From NCBI RefSeq assembly GCF_945957265.1, contig NZ_CAMFKO010000028.1:1-54830 (forward strand): a stretch of DNA of 54,830 nucleotides. The letters are read 5' to 3'. The notes under the pieces were generated by a model. The model was not told the origin of the DNA, did not search any database, and was given only the letters and a program-made list of their open reading frames with translations. Source of the DNA: an uncultured Dechloromonas sp. GTDB taxonomy: Bacteria; Pseudomonadota; Gammaproteobacteria; Burkholderiales; Rhodocyclaceae. Position numbers and translations under genes: made by a program. Shown here one piece after another: positions 25,511 to 34,285 of this stretch (the first letter of the stretch is position 1; every line of letters starts with the position of its first letter).

Positions 25511-26574
25511 GGCGTACCTCCCGAGGTGTTGCGGCGTACCAGCGTCACCATTGTGGCGATGAAGATGAGCAGCACGAGCCCGTTCGTCAGTGCAGCGTAC
25601 TGCCGGAGCATGAAGTGGTCGGCCAGGCCGCCGAGAAGCCTGGCGGCGAGCGTCAGGTGCAGCAGGGCCAGCGGCAGGTAGAGCGCCGGGTGGTAGGGAA
25701 TCCTGATCCGGGTGACGGCCGGGAAGATGATCGGTGCGTGGCCGAAGACCATCGCAAAGACGAAGCCGAGGCTGATCGCGTGGAGGGCGGCGTCGCGCCA
25801 CGGGTGGCCCGGCGCGAAGGCCCCGGCGAGTCCGAGCAGGCCGGCGACGGCGAGCCAGGCGTAGCCGGAGAGCAGGCAGCCGGCGATGAAGCGGGTCAGG
25901 CCTTGCGTGCCGATGTTGCGGCGGGCGATGTCGTAGCGCAGCAGCCAGCCGGCCAGGGCGAGGAGCCCGCCGGCGAACAGCCGGTCGCTGCCGATGGCTG
26001 CCGCCACGAGCAGGCCACCGACGATGGCGATGAACACCTGGCGGGCCACGGGCGGTGTCGGCAGAAAACGGGTCAATTCGAGGCGTTCGCCGGCGATGGT
26101 GAGGACGAGGAAGAGCAGCCACCAGGGGACCGCGGCGCCGATGTCGCCGCTGCCGATCCACAGCAGGTGGCCGGCCAGCCAGCACGCCGCGCCCAGGCCG
26201 AGGACGACGGTGAACACGGCTTTCTGGCGGCGCCAGGCAACAGTGCTGGCGCCGATCAGGCCGAGCGCGGCCAGCGTGCCGCATGCCTGGCCGACGCCGA
26301 GGGGCGCCCCGGCGAGCAGGGCGAGGCCGCCCGAGCCGGCAGCCAGCGGCGCCAGATACGCCCAGCGCTGGCCGATGGCGACGGCGCGTTCAAGGCTGAT
26401 CACGGTGCCGAAGAAGGCGGCGATCATCAGCGGGCCATGCACCCCGGCGGCGTGCGCGGCCGGCGCCGGAACATCCCAACCGAGGCGGGCGAGCCCGGCC
26501 AGCACGCCGCCGAGCAGGGACAGCATGCCGAGGAAAAGCAGCGGCAGGCGGTGGCGCGGCGTCAGGTCGGGCAT
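25507..26574 (-). CDS. NnrS-like multi-spanning membrane protein
   Basis: A 355-aa protein made almost entirely of membrane helices (about 12). HGPLMIAAFFGTVISLERAVA and HAISLGFVFAMVFGHAPIIFP contain spaced histidines typical of NnrS/heme-copper-like proteins associated with nitric oxide stress. The exact family name is a best guess. It starts 3 nt after the stop of the MIP18-like gene and overlaps the hemerythrin gene. Confidence 0.7.
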   Translation of the reverse strand: MPDLTPRHRLPLLFLGMLSLLGGVLAGLARLGWDVPAPAAHAAGVHGPLMIAAFFGTVISLERAVAIGQRWAYLAPLAAGSGGLALLAGAPLGVGQACGTLAALGLIGASTVAWRRQKAVFTVVLGLGAACWLAGHLLWIGSGDIGAAVPWWLLFLVLTIAGERLELTRFLPTPPVARQVFIAIVGGLLVAAAIGSDRLFAGGLLALAGWLLRYDIARRNIGTQGLTRFIAGCLLSGYAWLAVAGLLGLAGAFAPGHPWRDAALHAISLGFVFAMVFGHAPIIFPAVTRIRIPYHPALYLPLALLHLTLAARLLGGLADHFMLRQYAALTNGLVLLIFIATMVTLVRRNTSGGTP

Positions 26575-26577
26575 CGC

Positions 26578-26904
26578 CTAATCCGCATCGTCGTCGCTCC
26601 AGCCCAGGCGTTGCCGGCATTCTTCGCTCATCATCTTCGGGTTCCACGGCGGTTCCCAGACGACCCGGATTTCAGCCTCCAGGCCCGCCGGCAGCACGCG
26701 TTCCAGTTCGGCGTAGGCGTCGTCGACGATCATGCCGCCCATCGGGCAGGCCGGCGAGGTCATGGTCATGTCCACCCACAGCTTGCCGTCCTCGACGGCG
26801 ATGCGGTAGACCAGGCCGAGGTCGACGATATTGGCGCCGATCTCGGGGTCGGCCACATGGCGCAGGGCGTCGCGGATCACTTCGGTATCGGGGGCTGCGG
26901 TCAT
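26578..26904 (-). CDS. MIP18/PaaD-family metal-sulfur cluster protein
   Basis: A 108-aa DUF59-type protein. VADPEIGANIVDLGLVYRI and TSPACPMGGMI are family hallmarks, including the conserved Asp-Pro-Glu and Cys-Pro. These proteins assist Fe-S cluster assembly or repair. It is first in a minus-strand operon with the NnrS-like and hemerythrin genes, and its start is divergent from nikR across 81 bp. Confidence 0.85.
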   Translation of the reverse strand: MTAAPDTEVIRDALRHVADPEIGANIVDLGLVYRIAVEDGKLWVDMTMTSPACPMGGMIVDDAYAELERVLPAGLEAEIRVVWEPPWNPKMMSEECRQRLGWSDDDAD

Positions 26905-26919
26905 CGGGGCGGGAAACGT

Positions 26920-26943
26920 TAGAATGCGATGCAGGCCATCCTA
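26920..26943 (+). promoter_or_regulatory. Imperfect inverted repeat and -10-like box before nikR
   Basis: TAGAATG (26920-26926) and CATCCTA (26937-26943) form 7-bp arms with one mismatch and a 10-nt spacer. TAGAAT itself looks like a -10 box. The site lies in the 81-bp divergent gap between the MIP18-like operon and nikR and could be an autoregulatory site. Its spacing differs from the E. coli NikR operator. Confidence 0.4.
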
Positions 26944-26985
26944 GCAGCGGCAAAGCTGGCGGTATTTAGCAAGGAGCAAATTTCC

Positions 26986-27450
26986 GTGGAACGTTTCACC
27001 ATTTCGCTCGATGAGTCGCTGGCCCGCCAGTTCGACCAACTGATCGCCGAGCGCGGCTACAGCAACCGTTCGGAAGCCGTGCGCGACCTGATCCGCGGCG
27101 CCATCGAGAGCGACCGCCAGCGCGAAACGCCCGCCGGCCACTGCGTCGCCAACCTCTCCTACGTCTACAACCACCACGAGCGCGAACTGGCCGAGCGCCT
27201 GACCGGCCTGCAGCACGACCACCACGACCTGACGGTGGCCGCCCTGCACAGCCATCTCGATCACGACAACTGCCTGGAAAGCGTCATCCTCAAGGGGGCG
27301 ACGGCGGATGTCCGGCAATTTGCCGATGCGCTGATGGCCGAGCGCGGCGTCCGCCACGGCAAGCTCAACCTCATCGCCCTGGAAGCCGAGCATCACCACG
27401 CCCACGACGAACACGGCGCCGCCCATGTCCACTACCGTCCCGCCCGCTGA
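26986..27450 (+). CDS. nikR: Nickel-responsive regulator NikR
   Basis: A 154-aa ribbon-helix-helix repressor. The N-terminal strand and helices are RFTISLDESLARQFDQLI and RSEAVRDLIRG. The high-affinity nickel ligands match the E. coli positions shifted by one: His77, His88, His90 and Cys96 (QHDHHD, LHSHLDHDNC). The GTG at 26986 is preceded by AAGGAG at 26971 and gives the normal start; a longer ATG form from 26929 is unlikely. Unusually, the C-terminus carries a His-rich tail (AEHHHAHDEHGAAHVHYRPAR), longer than in E. coli. The 3' end overlaps hoxJ by 26 bp. Confidence 0.93.
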   Translation: MERFTISLDESLARQFDQLIAERGYSNRSEAVRDLIRGAIESDRQRETPAGHCVANLSYVYNHHERELAERLTGLQHDHHDLTVAALHSHLDHDNCLESVILKGATADVRQFADALMAERGVRHGKLNLIALEAEHHHAHDEHGAAHVHYRPAR

Positions 27451-28771
27451 TCCGCTGCCCGACTCGCCGTTGCCGCCGGGCGGCGAAACGGCCTGGATCG
27501 AAGTCATCCAGAAGATGGACGAGGTCTACAACGACCTCCTGCAGTACGAAGTCGCCCTCGAGGAGAAGAACGCCGCGCTCGAGGAGTCGCACCAGTTCAT
27601 CGAGAGCGTGCTGGCCTCGATGTCGGACATCCTGATCGTCTGCGACCGCAACGGCAGCATCGAGGAAGTGAACCCCTCGCTGCGCCACATTTCGGGCAAG
27701 ACCGCCGAGGAACTGGTGCATACGCCGCTCTTCGAGCTCTTTGCCGACGACGGCGAGAAGGCCAAGGCGCGCGACGTGTTCACGCGTTATGCCCGGGAAG
27801 GGGTGCACGACTGCGAATTCTTCCTGCGTGCCGGCGACGGTTCGACCGTCCCGGTATCGATGAACTGCACCCCGCGCGTCTCGCAGACCGGCAAGCTGAT
27901 GGGCATGGTGGTCACCGGCCGCCCGGTCGGCGAACTGCGCCGGGCGTATTCCGCGCTGCGCCAGGCGCACGACGACCTCAAGCGCACGCAAGGCCAGCTG
28001 CTGCATGCCGAAAAGATGGTCTCGCTCGGCCGTCTGGTCGCCGGCGTGGCGCACGAGCTGAACAACCCGATCAGCTTCGTGCTCGGCAACGTGCTGTCGC
28101 TCAAGCGCTACGCCAGCCGCCTGGAAAGCTACCTGGCCACGGTGCACGCCAGCGACGCCGCCGAGGATGGCGCACTGCAGGCCATGCGCCAGGAGTTGCG
28201 CATCGACCGCATCCTGGCCGACATGCCGCACCTGATCGACGGCATGATCGAAGGCGCCGAGCGCACCCGCGACATCGTCGATGCCCTGAAGCGCTTCTCG
28301 GCGGTGGACAAGGCGACGCCCGAGCAGGTCAATCTGAACGAAGTGGTCGAGCGCTCGGTGCGCTGGGTGGTGCAGAGCGCCTCGGCCAAGTTCGCCGTCG
28401 ATATCGATCTGCCGCCCGACCTGGTGTGTTCCGGCTCCTCCGGCCAGTTGCAGCAGGTGGTCATGAACCTCGTCCAGAACGCCTGCGACGCCACCGCCCG
28501 GCAGCCGGAGCCATGTCTGAAGGTGTGCGGCGGCATCGAGCAGGGGATGGCGGTGCTGCATTTCATCGACAATGGCCCGGGCATTCCGGAAGAGCACCTG
28601 AACCGCCTGTTCGAACCCTTCTTCACCACCAAGCCGGTAGGGCAGGGCACCGGACTCGGCCTGTCGATCAGCTACGGCATCGTCGACCGCCATGGCGGCA
28701 AGCTCAGCGTCAGCAATGTCGCCGGCGGCGGGGCGGAATTCGTCCTTGCACTTCCGGTGGATAGTCGCTAA
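27425..28771 (+). CDS. hoxJ: Hydrogenase sensor histidine kinase, HoxJ/HupT-like
   Basis: A 448-aa soluble histidine kinase with no membrane helices. A short coiled coil (about 30-60) leads into a PAS domain (about 60-170, SMSDILIVCDRNGSIEEVNP). Next come the dimerisation/phosphoacceptor motif with His210 (GVAHELNNPISF) and the ATPase domain (NLVQNACDA, DNGPGIP, GTGLGLSISYGIV). The order PAS then HELNNP is as in HoxJ/HupT, the partner of HoxA and HoxBC, and no other kinase for HoxA is seen here. The assignment is therefore likely but inferred. It overlaps nikR by 26 bp, so H2 and nickel sensors are co-expressed. Confidence 0.78.
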   Translation: MSTTVPPADPLPDSPLPPGGETAWIEVIQKMDEVYNDLLQYEVALEEKNAALEESHQFIESVLASMSDILIVCDRNGSIEEVNPSLRHISGKTAEELVHTPLFELFADDGEKAKARDVFTRYAREGVHDCEFFLRAGDGSTVPVSMNCTPRVSQTGKLMGMVVTGRPVGELRRAYSALRQAHDDLKRTQGQLLHAEKMVSLGRLVAGVAHELNNPISFVLGNVLSLKRYASRLESYLATVHASDAAEDGALQAMRQELRIDRILADMPHLIDGMIEGAERTRDIVDALKRFSAVDKATPEQVNLNEVVERSVRWVVQSASAKFAVDIDLPPDLVCSGSSGQLQQVVMNLVQNACDATARQPEPCLKVCGGIEQGMAVLHFIDNGPGIPEEHLNRLFEPFFTTKPVGQGTGLGLSISYGIVDRHGGKLSVSNVAGGGAEFVLALPVDSR

Positions 28772-28837
28772 CCACTTCGGATTCCCGCGTCGGCCGCCGG
28801 GCGGCATGAAGTCAATGCGAACAATGGCTTATTGATC

Positions 28838-28852
28838 TGGCACGCTCCTTGT
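28838..28852 (+). promoter_or_regulatory. Sigma-54 promoter for the nickel permease
   Basis: TGGCACGCTCCTTGT matches the -24/-12 consensus, with a perfect TGGCACG half and TTGT for TTGC, at the correct 10-nt GG-to-G spacing. It stands 34 bp before the permease ATG. HoxA is the obvious activator candidate. The last two bases overlap a NikR-like operator. Confidence 0.75.
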
Positions 28853-28877
28853 ATGAAGATGAGTAAATCCTTCTTAC
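28851..28877 (+). promoter_or_regulatory. Candidate NikR operator
   Basis: GTATGAAG (28851-28858) and CTTCTTAC (28870-28877) are inverted arms with 7 of 8 positions matching. Viewed as GTATGA-N15-TCTTAC it is close to the E. coli nik operator GTATGA-N16-TCATAC. It overlaps the -12 box and the expected transcription start of the sigma-54 promoter, where a bound repressor would block initiation. Confidence 0.6.
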
Positions 28878-28886
28878 GAGGCGCTC

Positions 28887-29696
28887 ATGGATACGCTGCC
28901 CACTGACTGGTTGTCATTGCTGATCCTGACTTTCGTGCTCGGCATGAAGCACGGCTTCGACGCCGACCACCTGGCGACCATCGACGGCCTGACCCGCCAT
29001 AACGCCCGCAGCAGGCCGGGCCTGGCGCGTTATTGCGGCACCCTGTTCTCGCTCGGCCACGGCGCCGTGGTCATGGCCATCGCCTTCGGCGTATCCGCGC
29101 TGGCCGGCCAGTGGGCGGTGCCGGCATGGTTCGGCACGCTGGGCGCCGTGATCTCGATCGGTTTTCTTGTCGCGCTGGGCAGCCTGAACCTGGCTGCCGT
29201 GCTGCGCGCCGAACCGCACGAAATCGTCCAGCCGGTCGGCGTCAAGGGGCGCCTGCTCGGCAGCCTGCGCCACGTTTCGCACCCCGGGCTGGTGGCGCTG
29301 GTCGGCGCGCTGTTCGCGCTGTCCTTCGACACCCTGTCGCAAGCCGCTTTCTTCGCGCTGAGCGCGACGCAATTCGGCGGCTGGCAGCATGCCCTGCTGC
29401 TCGCCGCGCTGTTCATGCTCGGCATGCTGCTCACCGACGGCATCAACGGCCTGTGGATCGCCCGGCTGATCGCCCGGGCCGACCAGGTGGCGCTGGTCGC
29501 CTCGCGCGTCATGGGCCTCGTCGTTTCCGGCGTCAGCCTGCTGGTCGCCGCCTTCGGCGCCGCCAAGATGCTGTCGCCGGCCATCGATGCGTGGAGCGAG
29601 GGCAAGGAGCTGATGTTCGGATTCACGCTGGTGGCGATCATCGCCGTCAGCTTCGTCGCCGCCGTGCGCCTGACGCGTCGGCCGGTCCCGGTCTAG
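28887..29696 (+). CDS. NiCoT-family nickel/cobalt permease (HoxN-like)
   Basis: A 269-aa inner-membrane permease. The family signature HGFDADH (His22 to His28) is present. LSFDTLSQAAFF and LGMLLTDGINGLW correspond to the later NiCoT motifs, by recall of the family. About seven to eight helices are visible. Genes of this type beside hydrogenase clusters import nickel for the active site. Control by a sigma-54 promoter plus a NikR-like site, and a downstream TonB receptor, support nickel rather than cobalt. GAGG precedes the ATG. Confidence 0.88.
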   Translation: MDTLPTDWLSLLILTFVLGMKHGFDADHLATIDGLTRHNARSRPGLARYCGTLFSLGHGAVVMAIAFGVSALAGQWAVPAWFGTLGAVISIGFLVALGSLNLAAVLRAEPHEIVQPVGVKGRLLGSLRHVSHPGLVALVGALFALSFDTLSQAAFFALSATQFGGWQHALLLAALFMLGMLLTDGINGLWIARLIARADQVALVASRVMGLVVSGVSLLVAAFGAAKMLSPAIDAWSEGKELMFGFTLVAIIAVSFVAAVRLTRRPVPV

Positions 29697-29712
29697 CCGC
29701 TTATTGGTGGGG

Positions 29713-29734
29713 AGGCCGGGCAGCCGGCCTTTTT
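29713..29734 (+). terminator. Terminator-like hairpin abutting the receptor start
   Basis: AGGCCGG (29713-29719) and CCGGCCT (29724-29730) form a perfect 7-bp stem with a GCAG loop, followed by TTTTC. It ends 5 nt before the ATG of the TonB-dependent receptor, so receptor mRNA must read through it. The only Shine-Dalgarno-like stretch (GGGGAGG, 29709-29715) runs into the stem. It may work as an attenuator or place the ribosome site by folding. Confidence 0.65.
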
Positions 29735-29739
29735 CGGCG

Positions 29740-31809
29740 ATGAATGTAAGAAAAAATCTGATTAATTCATATTTTCTGGCGGCGATGAGTGCTGCCGCGG
29801 CGCACGAATCGAGCGAGCTGTCCGCCGTCGAAGTGCGGGCCAGGGCGGAGAATCTGGAAGGCATCGCCGTCTCCGGCAGCGAGGGCGTGGTTTCCAGCCA
29901 GCGCCTGGCCGCCGTGCCCATCCTGCGTCCCGGCGAGGCGCTGGAAATGGTGCCCGGCCTGATCGTCACGCAGCATGCCGGCGACGGCAAGGCCAACCAG
30001 TATTTCCTGCGCGGCTTCAACCTCGACCACGGCACCGATTTCGCCACGTTTGTCGGCGGCGTACCGGTCAACATGCCTGGCCATGCCCACGGCCAGGGTT
30101 ATACCGATCTCAATTTCCTGATTCCCGAACTGGTCGAGCAGATACATTTCCGCAAGGGGCCGTATTTCGCCGAGGAAGGCGACTTTTCGTCGGCCGGCGC
30201 GGCGCATATCGACTATTTCCGCCGCCTCGACGCCTCGCTGGCGCAATTGACCCTGGGCCGGAACGGCTATGCCCGCAGCCTGCTCGCCGGCTCGCCGCGG
30301 GTCGGCAGCGGCAGCCTGCTCTACGGCCTGGAGCTTTTTCATAACGACGGGCCGTGGGAGGTCGAGGAAAACTACCGCAAGTTCAACGGTGTGCTGCGCT
30401 ACAGCCAAGGCACCCGCAACGATGGCTTTGCGCTGACCGGCATGGCCTACCGGGGCACATGGACATCCACCGACCAGGTCGCCCAGCGCGCCATAGCCAG
30501 CGGTCGGGTCGGCCGCTTCGGCACGCTGGACCCGACCACCGGCGGCGAAACCAGCCGTTACAGCCTGTCCGGCGAATGGGCCAGGCGTTGGGACAGCGCC
30601 CAGAGCAAGGCCAACGTCTGGTGGCTCCAGTCCAGCCTCGACCTGTGGTCGAATTTCCAGTATTGCCTCAACGACTACGCCAGCAGCGGCACATGCGCCG
30701 GCGGCGACCAGTTCAAGCAGGCCGAACGCCGCCAGGCCGGCGGTTTCGCGGCATCGCACGCGGTTTACGATCGCTGGGGCGGCTTCGAGGTCGAGAACAG
30801 CATCGGCGTCCAGGGGCGGGTCGATCGCCTGAACCCGGTCGGCCTCTACGCGACCAATGCCCGGCAGACACGATCGACGGTGCGCGAGGACAAGGTCAGC
30901 CAGCGCAGCCTGGCGCTGTGGGCGCAGAACGAAACGCGGTGGGCCGGGTGGTTCCGCTCGGTGCAGGGCTTGCGTGCCGATGCCTACGCTTTCGACGTCG
31001 ATTCCAGCCTGGCCGCCAATTCCGGCAAGGCCGGCGACCAGATGCTGACGCCCAAGCTGGCCTTGATCTTCGGGCCGTGGCAAAAGACCGAGCTGTACCT
31101 GAACTACGGCCACGGCTTCCATTCCAACGACGCGCGGGGAACGACGATCAGGGTCGACCCGGCCGACGGCGTGACGCCGCTGCAGACCGTCAAGCCGCTG
31201 GTCAGGACCAGGGGCTACGAGTTCGGCGTGCGTTCCGAGCCGCTGGCCGGCTGGCAATCGACGCTCTCCCTGTGGAAGCTCGACTCGGCCTCGGAGCTGC
31301 TCTTCGTCGGCGATGCCGGCACCACCGAGGCGTCGCGCCCGTCGCGCCGCTACGGCGTCGAATGGACCAACTTCTACGCGCTGTCCGACTGGCTGGCGGT
31401 CGATGCCGACCTCGCCTGGTCGCATGCCCGCTTCCGCGACTACGATCCGGCAGCGGGGGACTACATTCCCGGTGCGGTGGCGGCGACCGCCAACATCGGC
31501 CTGACCCTCGACCACCTCGGGCCATGGTTCGGCGCCCTGCGCCTGCGCTACTTCGGGCCGCGTCCGCTGAGCGAGGACAACTCGATTCGTTCCGGCGGTT
31601 CGGCCCTGACCAACCTGCGTGTCGGCTACAAGCTCGACAAGCGCACCCAGGTGGCGCTCGACGTGTACAACCTGTTCGATCGCCCGGTGAACGACATCGA
31701 ATACTGGTACGACTCGCGGCTGGCCGGTGAGGCGGCGGCGGTAAACGACCGCCATATCCACCCGAGCGAGCCGCGCAGCCTGCGCCTGACGTTTTCGCTG
31801 CGTTTCTGA
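29740..31809 (+). CDS. TonB-dependent outer-membrane receptor, probably for nickel
   Basis: A 689-aa receptor with a short signal peptide (NLINSYFLAAMSAAAAH), an N-terminal plug (LRPGEALEMVPGLIV, QYFLRGFNLDHGTDFATFVGG), and a large barrel ending in LRLTFSLRF with the terminal Phe typical of outer-membrane barrels. His-rich plug loop MPGHAHGQGY may contact metal. The substrate is inferred from its position after nikR-hoxJ and the NiCoT gene; no siderophore genes are nearby. The start at 29740 lies immediately after a hairpin and has poor Shine-Dalgarno spacing. Confidence 0.87.
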   Translation: MNVRKNLINSYFLAAMSAAAAHESSELSAVEVRARAENLEGIAVSGSEGVVSSQRLAAVPILRPGEALEMVPGLIVTQHAGDGKANQYFLRGFNLDHGTDFATFVGGVPVNMPGHAHGQGYTDLNFLIPELVEQIHFRKGPYFAEEGDFSSAGAAHIDYFRRLDASLAQLTLGRNGYARSLLAGSPRVGSGSLLYGLELFHNDGPWEVEENYRKFNGVLRYSQGTRNDGFALTGMAYRGTWTSTDQVAQRAIASGRVGRFGTLDPTTGGETSRYSLSGEWARRWDSAQSKANVWWLQSSLDLWSNFQYCLNDYASSGTCAGGDQFKQAERRQAGGFAASHAVYDRWGGFEVENSIGVQGRVDRLNPVGLYATNARQTRSTVREDKVSQRSLALWAQNETRWAGWFRSVQGLRADAYAFDVDSSLAANSGKAGDQMLTPKLALIFGPWQKTELYLNYGHGFHSNDARGTTIRVDPADGVTPLQTVKPLVRTRGYEFGVRSEPLAGWQSTLSLWKLDSASELLFVGDAGTTEASRPSRRYGVEWTNFYALSDWLAVDADLAWSHARFRDYDPAAGDYIPGAVAATANIGLTLDHLGPWFGALRLRYFGPRPLSEDNSIRSGGSALTNLRVGYKLDKRTQVALDVYNLFDRPVNDIEYWYDSRLAGEAAAVNDRHIHPSEPRSLRLTFSLRF

Positions 31810-31936
31810 AGCGATTTCGGCGACGGCCCGGTATTGCCCACGGAAATTTTCCTTATTCGCCTACACGCTTCCCGGCGGTCAACGTTTGGAGTAACCTACA
31901 GGGTTTTCCCCACTACCCGAACGCCAAGGAGATTTC

Positions 31937-34213
31937 GTGGAAAAGGATTTGCGCGAAGCCGCACTCGAATACCATCGCTGGCCCACCCCCGGCAAAATTG
32001 CTGTCCGCCCGACCAAGGGCCTGACCAACCAGCGCGATCTGGCGCTGGCCTACTCGCCGGGCGTTGCCGCCGCCTGTGACCTGATCGTCGAAGATCCGGC
32101 CACCGCTGCCGAGATGACTTCGCGCGCCAACCTGGTCGGCGTCATCACCAACGGCACCGCCGTCCTTGGCCTCGGCAACATCGGCCCGCTCGCCGCCAAG
32201 CCGGTCATGGAAGGCAAGGGCTGCCTGTTCAAGAAATTCGCCGGCATCGACGTGTTCGACATCGAACTGGCCGAGAACGATCCGGACAAGCTGATCGACA
32301 TGATCGCCGCCATGGAGCCGACGCTCGGCGGCATCAACCTGGAGGACATCAAGGCGCCGGAATGCTTCTACATCGAGCAGAAGCTGAAGGAACGGATGAA
32401 CATCCCGGTCTTCCACGACGACCAGCACGGCACCGCGATCATTTCGGCCGCCGCCATGCTCAACGGCCTGAAGATCGTCGGCAAGAAGATCGACGAAATC
32501 AAGGTGGTCTGCTCCGGCGCCGGCGCGGCGGCGATCTCCTGCCTGAACCTGTGGTGCGATCTGGGCGTCCAGCGCCAGAACATCACCGTCTGCGACTCCA
32601 AGGGCGTCATCTACGTCGGCCGCCCGGGCGGCATGGACGAGACCAAGGCCCGCTACGCCCAGAATACCGAGGCCCGCACGCTGGCCGACGCCATGGTCGG
32701 TGCCGACATCTTCCTCGGCCTGTCCACCGCCGGCGTCGTCAACCAGGACATGATCAAGTCGATGGCCAAGCGTCCGATGGTCTTCGCGCTGGCCAACCCG
32801 ACCCCGGAAATCATGCCGGAGCTGGTTAAGGAAGTCTGCCCGGACGCCATCATCGCCACCGGCCGTTCCGACTACGTCAACCAGGTCAACAACGTCCTGT
32901 GCTTCCCCTTCATCTTCCGCGGCGCGCTCGACGTCGGCGCCACACGCATCACCGAAGAAATGAAGATGGCCTCGGTGCGTGCCATCGCCGAGCTGGCCGA
33001 AGCCGAGGTGACCGATGAAGTGGCCATGGCCTATCCCGGCCACGACCTGAACTTCGGTCCGGAATACCTGATTCCCAAGCCCTTCGACCCGCGCTTGATC
33101 GTCAAGATCGCGCCGGCCGTGGCGCAGGCCGCCATCGATTCCGGCGTCGCGACGCGCCCGATCACCGACTGGGCCGCCTACCGCAACAAGCTGTCCGAGT
33201 TCGTCTACCACACCGGCGTCGGCATGCGCGCCATCTTCCAGGCCGCCCGCCAGGCCAAGGGCAAGCGCATCATCTACGCCGAGGGCGAGGAAGAGCGCGT
33301 GCTGCGTGCCGCCCAGGTGGTCATCGAAGAGCGTTTCGCCCGTCCGATCCTGATCGGCCGGCCGGAGGTGATCGCCCATCGCCTGGAAAAGGCCAACCTG
33401 CGCATCAAGCCGGGCGTCGATTTCGACATCGTCAATCCGGAATCCGACGAACGCTATCGCGAATGCTGGCAGGCTTACCACCGCCTGCTCTCCCGCCAGG
33501 GCGTGACGCCGGCCATCGCCAAGGAAGCCATGCGCCGCAAGCCGACCGTCATCGGCGCCATGCTCCTCAAGCTCGGCTACGCCGACGGTATGATCTGCGG
33601 CACGACCGGGCAGTACAGCCACCACCTGGGCGTGATCGGCCAGATCATCGGCAAGCGCAGCGGCGTCAATACCCTGGCCGCCATGAACTACCTGATGCTG
33701 CCCGGCCGCTCGCTGTTCATCTGCGACACCCACGTCAACGAAAACCCGAATGCCCAGGAAATCGCCGAGATGACCCTGCTGGCGGCGGAACAGGTCAAGC
33801 GTTTCGGCAGCCATCCGAAGGTGGCCCTCCTGTCGCACTCCAACTTCGGTTCCTCCTCGTCGGAGTCGGCCCGCAAGATGAGCGTTGCGGCAGGGCTGAT
33901 CGGCGCCATGTCGGCGGGCGAGCTGGAAGTCGATGGCGAGATGCACGGCGACTCCGCGTTGAGCGAGTCCATCCGTCGCGAGGCCAATCCGGATTCCCCG
34001 CTCAAGGGCGAGGCCAATCTGCTGATCATGCCGAACATCGACGCGGCCAACATCTCCTACAACCTGATCAAGATGACCGGCGGCGAAGGCGTGACCATCG
34101 GCCCCATCCTGCTCGGCGTTGAAAAGCCGGTGCATGTCCTGACCTCGACGACAACGGTTCGCCGCCTGGTCAACATGACCGCATTGGCTGTCGTGGAATC
34201 GACCGAACGCTGA
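31937..34213 (+). CDS. maeB: NADP-dependent malic enzyme, MaeB type
   Basis: A 758-aa enzyme converting malate to pyruvate and CO2 with NADPH formation. The malic domain comes first (residues 1 to about 420; [32 protein letters not shown]). A phosphotransacetylase-like domain follows (about 430-758), thought to be regulatory in this family. GTG 31937 has AAGGAG 6 nt upstream and gives the usual [19 protein letters not shown] opening. A strong bidirectional terminator follows. Confidence 0.96.
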   Translation: MEKDLREAALEYHRWPTPGKIAVRPTKGLTNQRDLALAYSPGVAAACDLIVEDPATAAEMTSRANLVGVITNGTAVLGLGNIGPLAAKPVMEGKGCLFKKFAGIDVFDIELAENDPDKLIDMIAAMEPTLGGINLEDIKAPECFYIEQKLKERMNIPVFHDDQHGTAIISAAAMLNGLKIVGKKIDEIKVVCSGAGAAAISCLNLWCDLGVQRQNITVCDSKGVIYVGRPGGMDETKARYAQNTEARTLADAMVGADIFLGLSTAGVVNQDMIKSMAKRPMVFALANPTPEIMPELVKEVCPDAIIATGRSDYVNQVNNVLCFPFIFRGALDVGATRITEEMKMASVRAIAELAEAEVTDEVAMAYPGHDLNFGPEYLIPKPFDPRLIVKIAPAVAQAAIDSGVATRPITDWAAYRNKLSEFVYHTGVGMRAIFQAARQAKGKRIIYAEGEEERVLRAAQVVIEERFARPILIGRPEVIAHRLEKANLRIKPGVDFDIVNPESDERYRECWQAYHRLLSRQGVTPAIAKEAMRRKPTVIGAMLLKLGYADGMICGTTGQYSHHLGVIGQIIGKRSGVNTLAAMNYLMLPGRSLFICDTHVNENPNAQEIAEMTLLAAEQVKRFGSHPKVALLSHSNFGSSSSESARKMSVAAGLIGAMSAGELEVDGEMHGDSALSESIRREANPDSPLKGEANLLIMPNIDAANISYNLIKMTGGEGVTIGPILLGVEKPVHVLTSTTTVRRLVNMTALAVVESTER

Positions 34214-34231
34214 TCCATCCGTCGGCTGGTC

Positions 34232-34270
34232 AAAAAAAACGCCGCCGGGCAGCTGCCCGGCGGCGTTTTT
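34232..34270. terminator. Bidirectional terminator between maeB and mpl
   Basis: A perfect palindrome centred on AGCT at 34251-34254 (ACGCCGCCGGGCAG with its complement) is flanked by A8 on the left and T5 on the right. It can terminate both convergent genes. Confidence 0.92.
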
Positions 34271-34285
34271 CATGGTGCGGCGCGA

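Noticed and set aside
29740..29768. ATGAAT and ATTCAT arms at the start of the TonB receptor gene as a second NikR site
   Set aside because: Spacing of 19 nt does not fit and the arms lie in AT-rich signal-peptide codons; likely chance.
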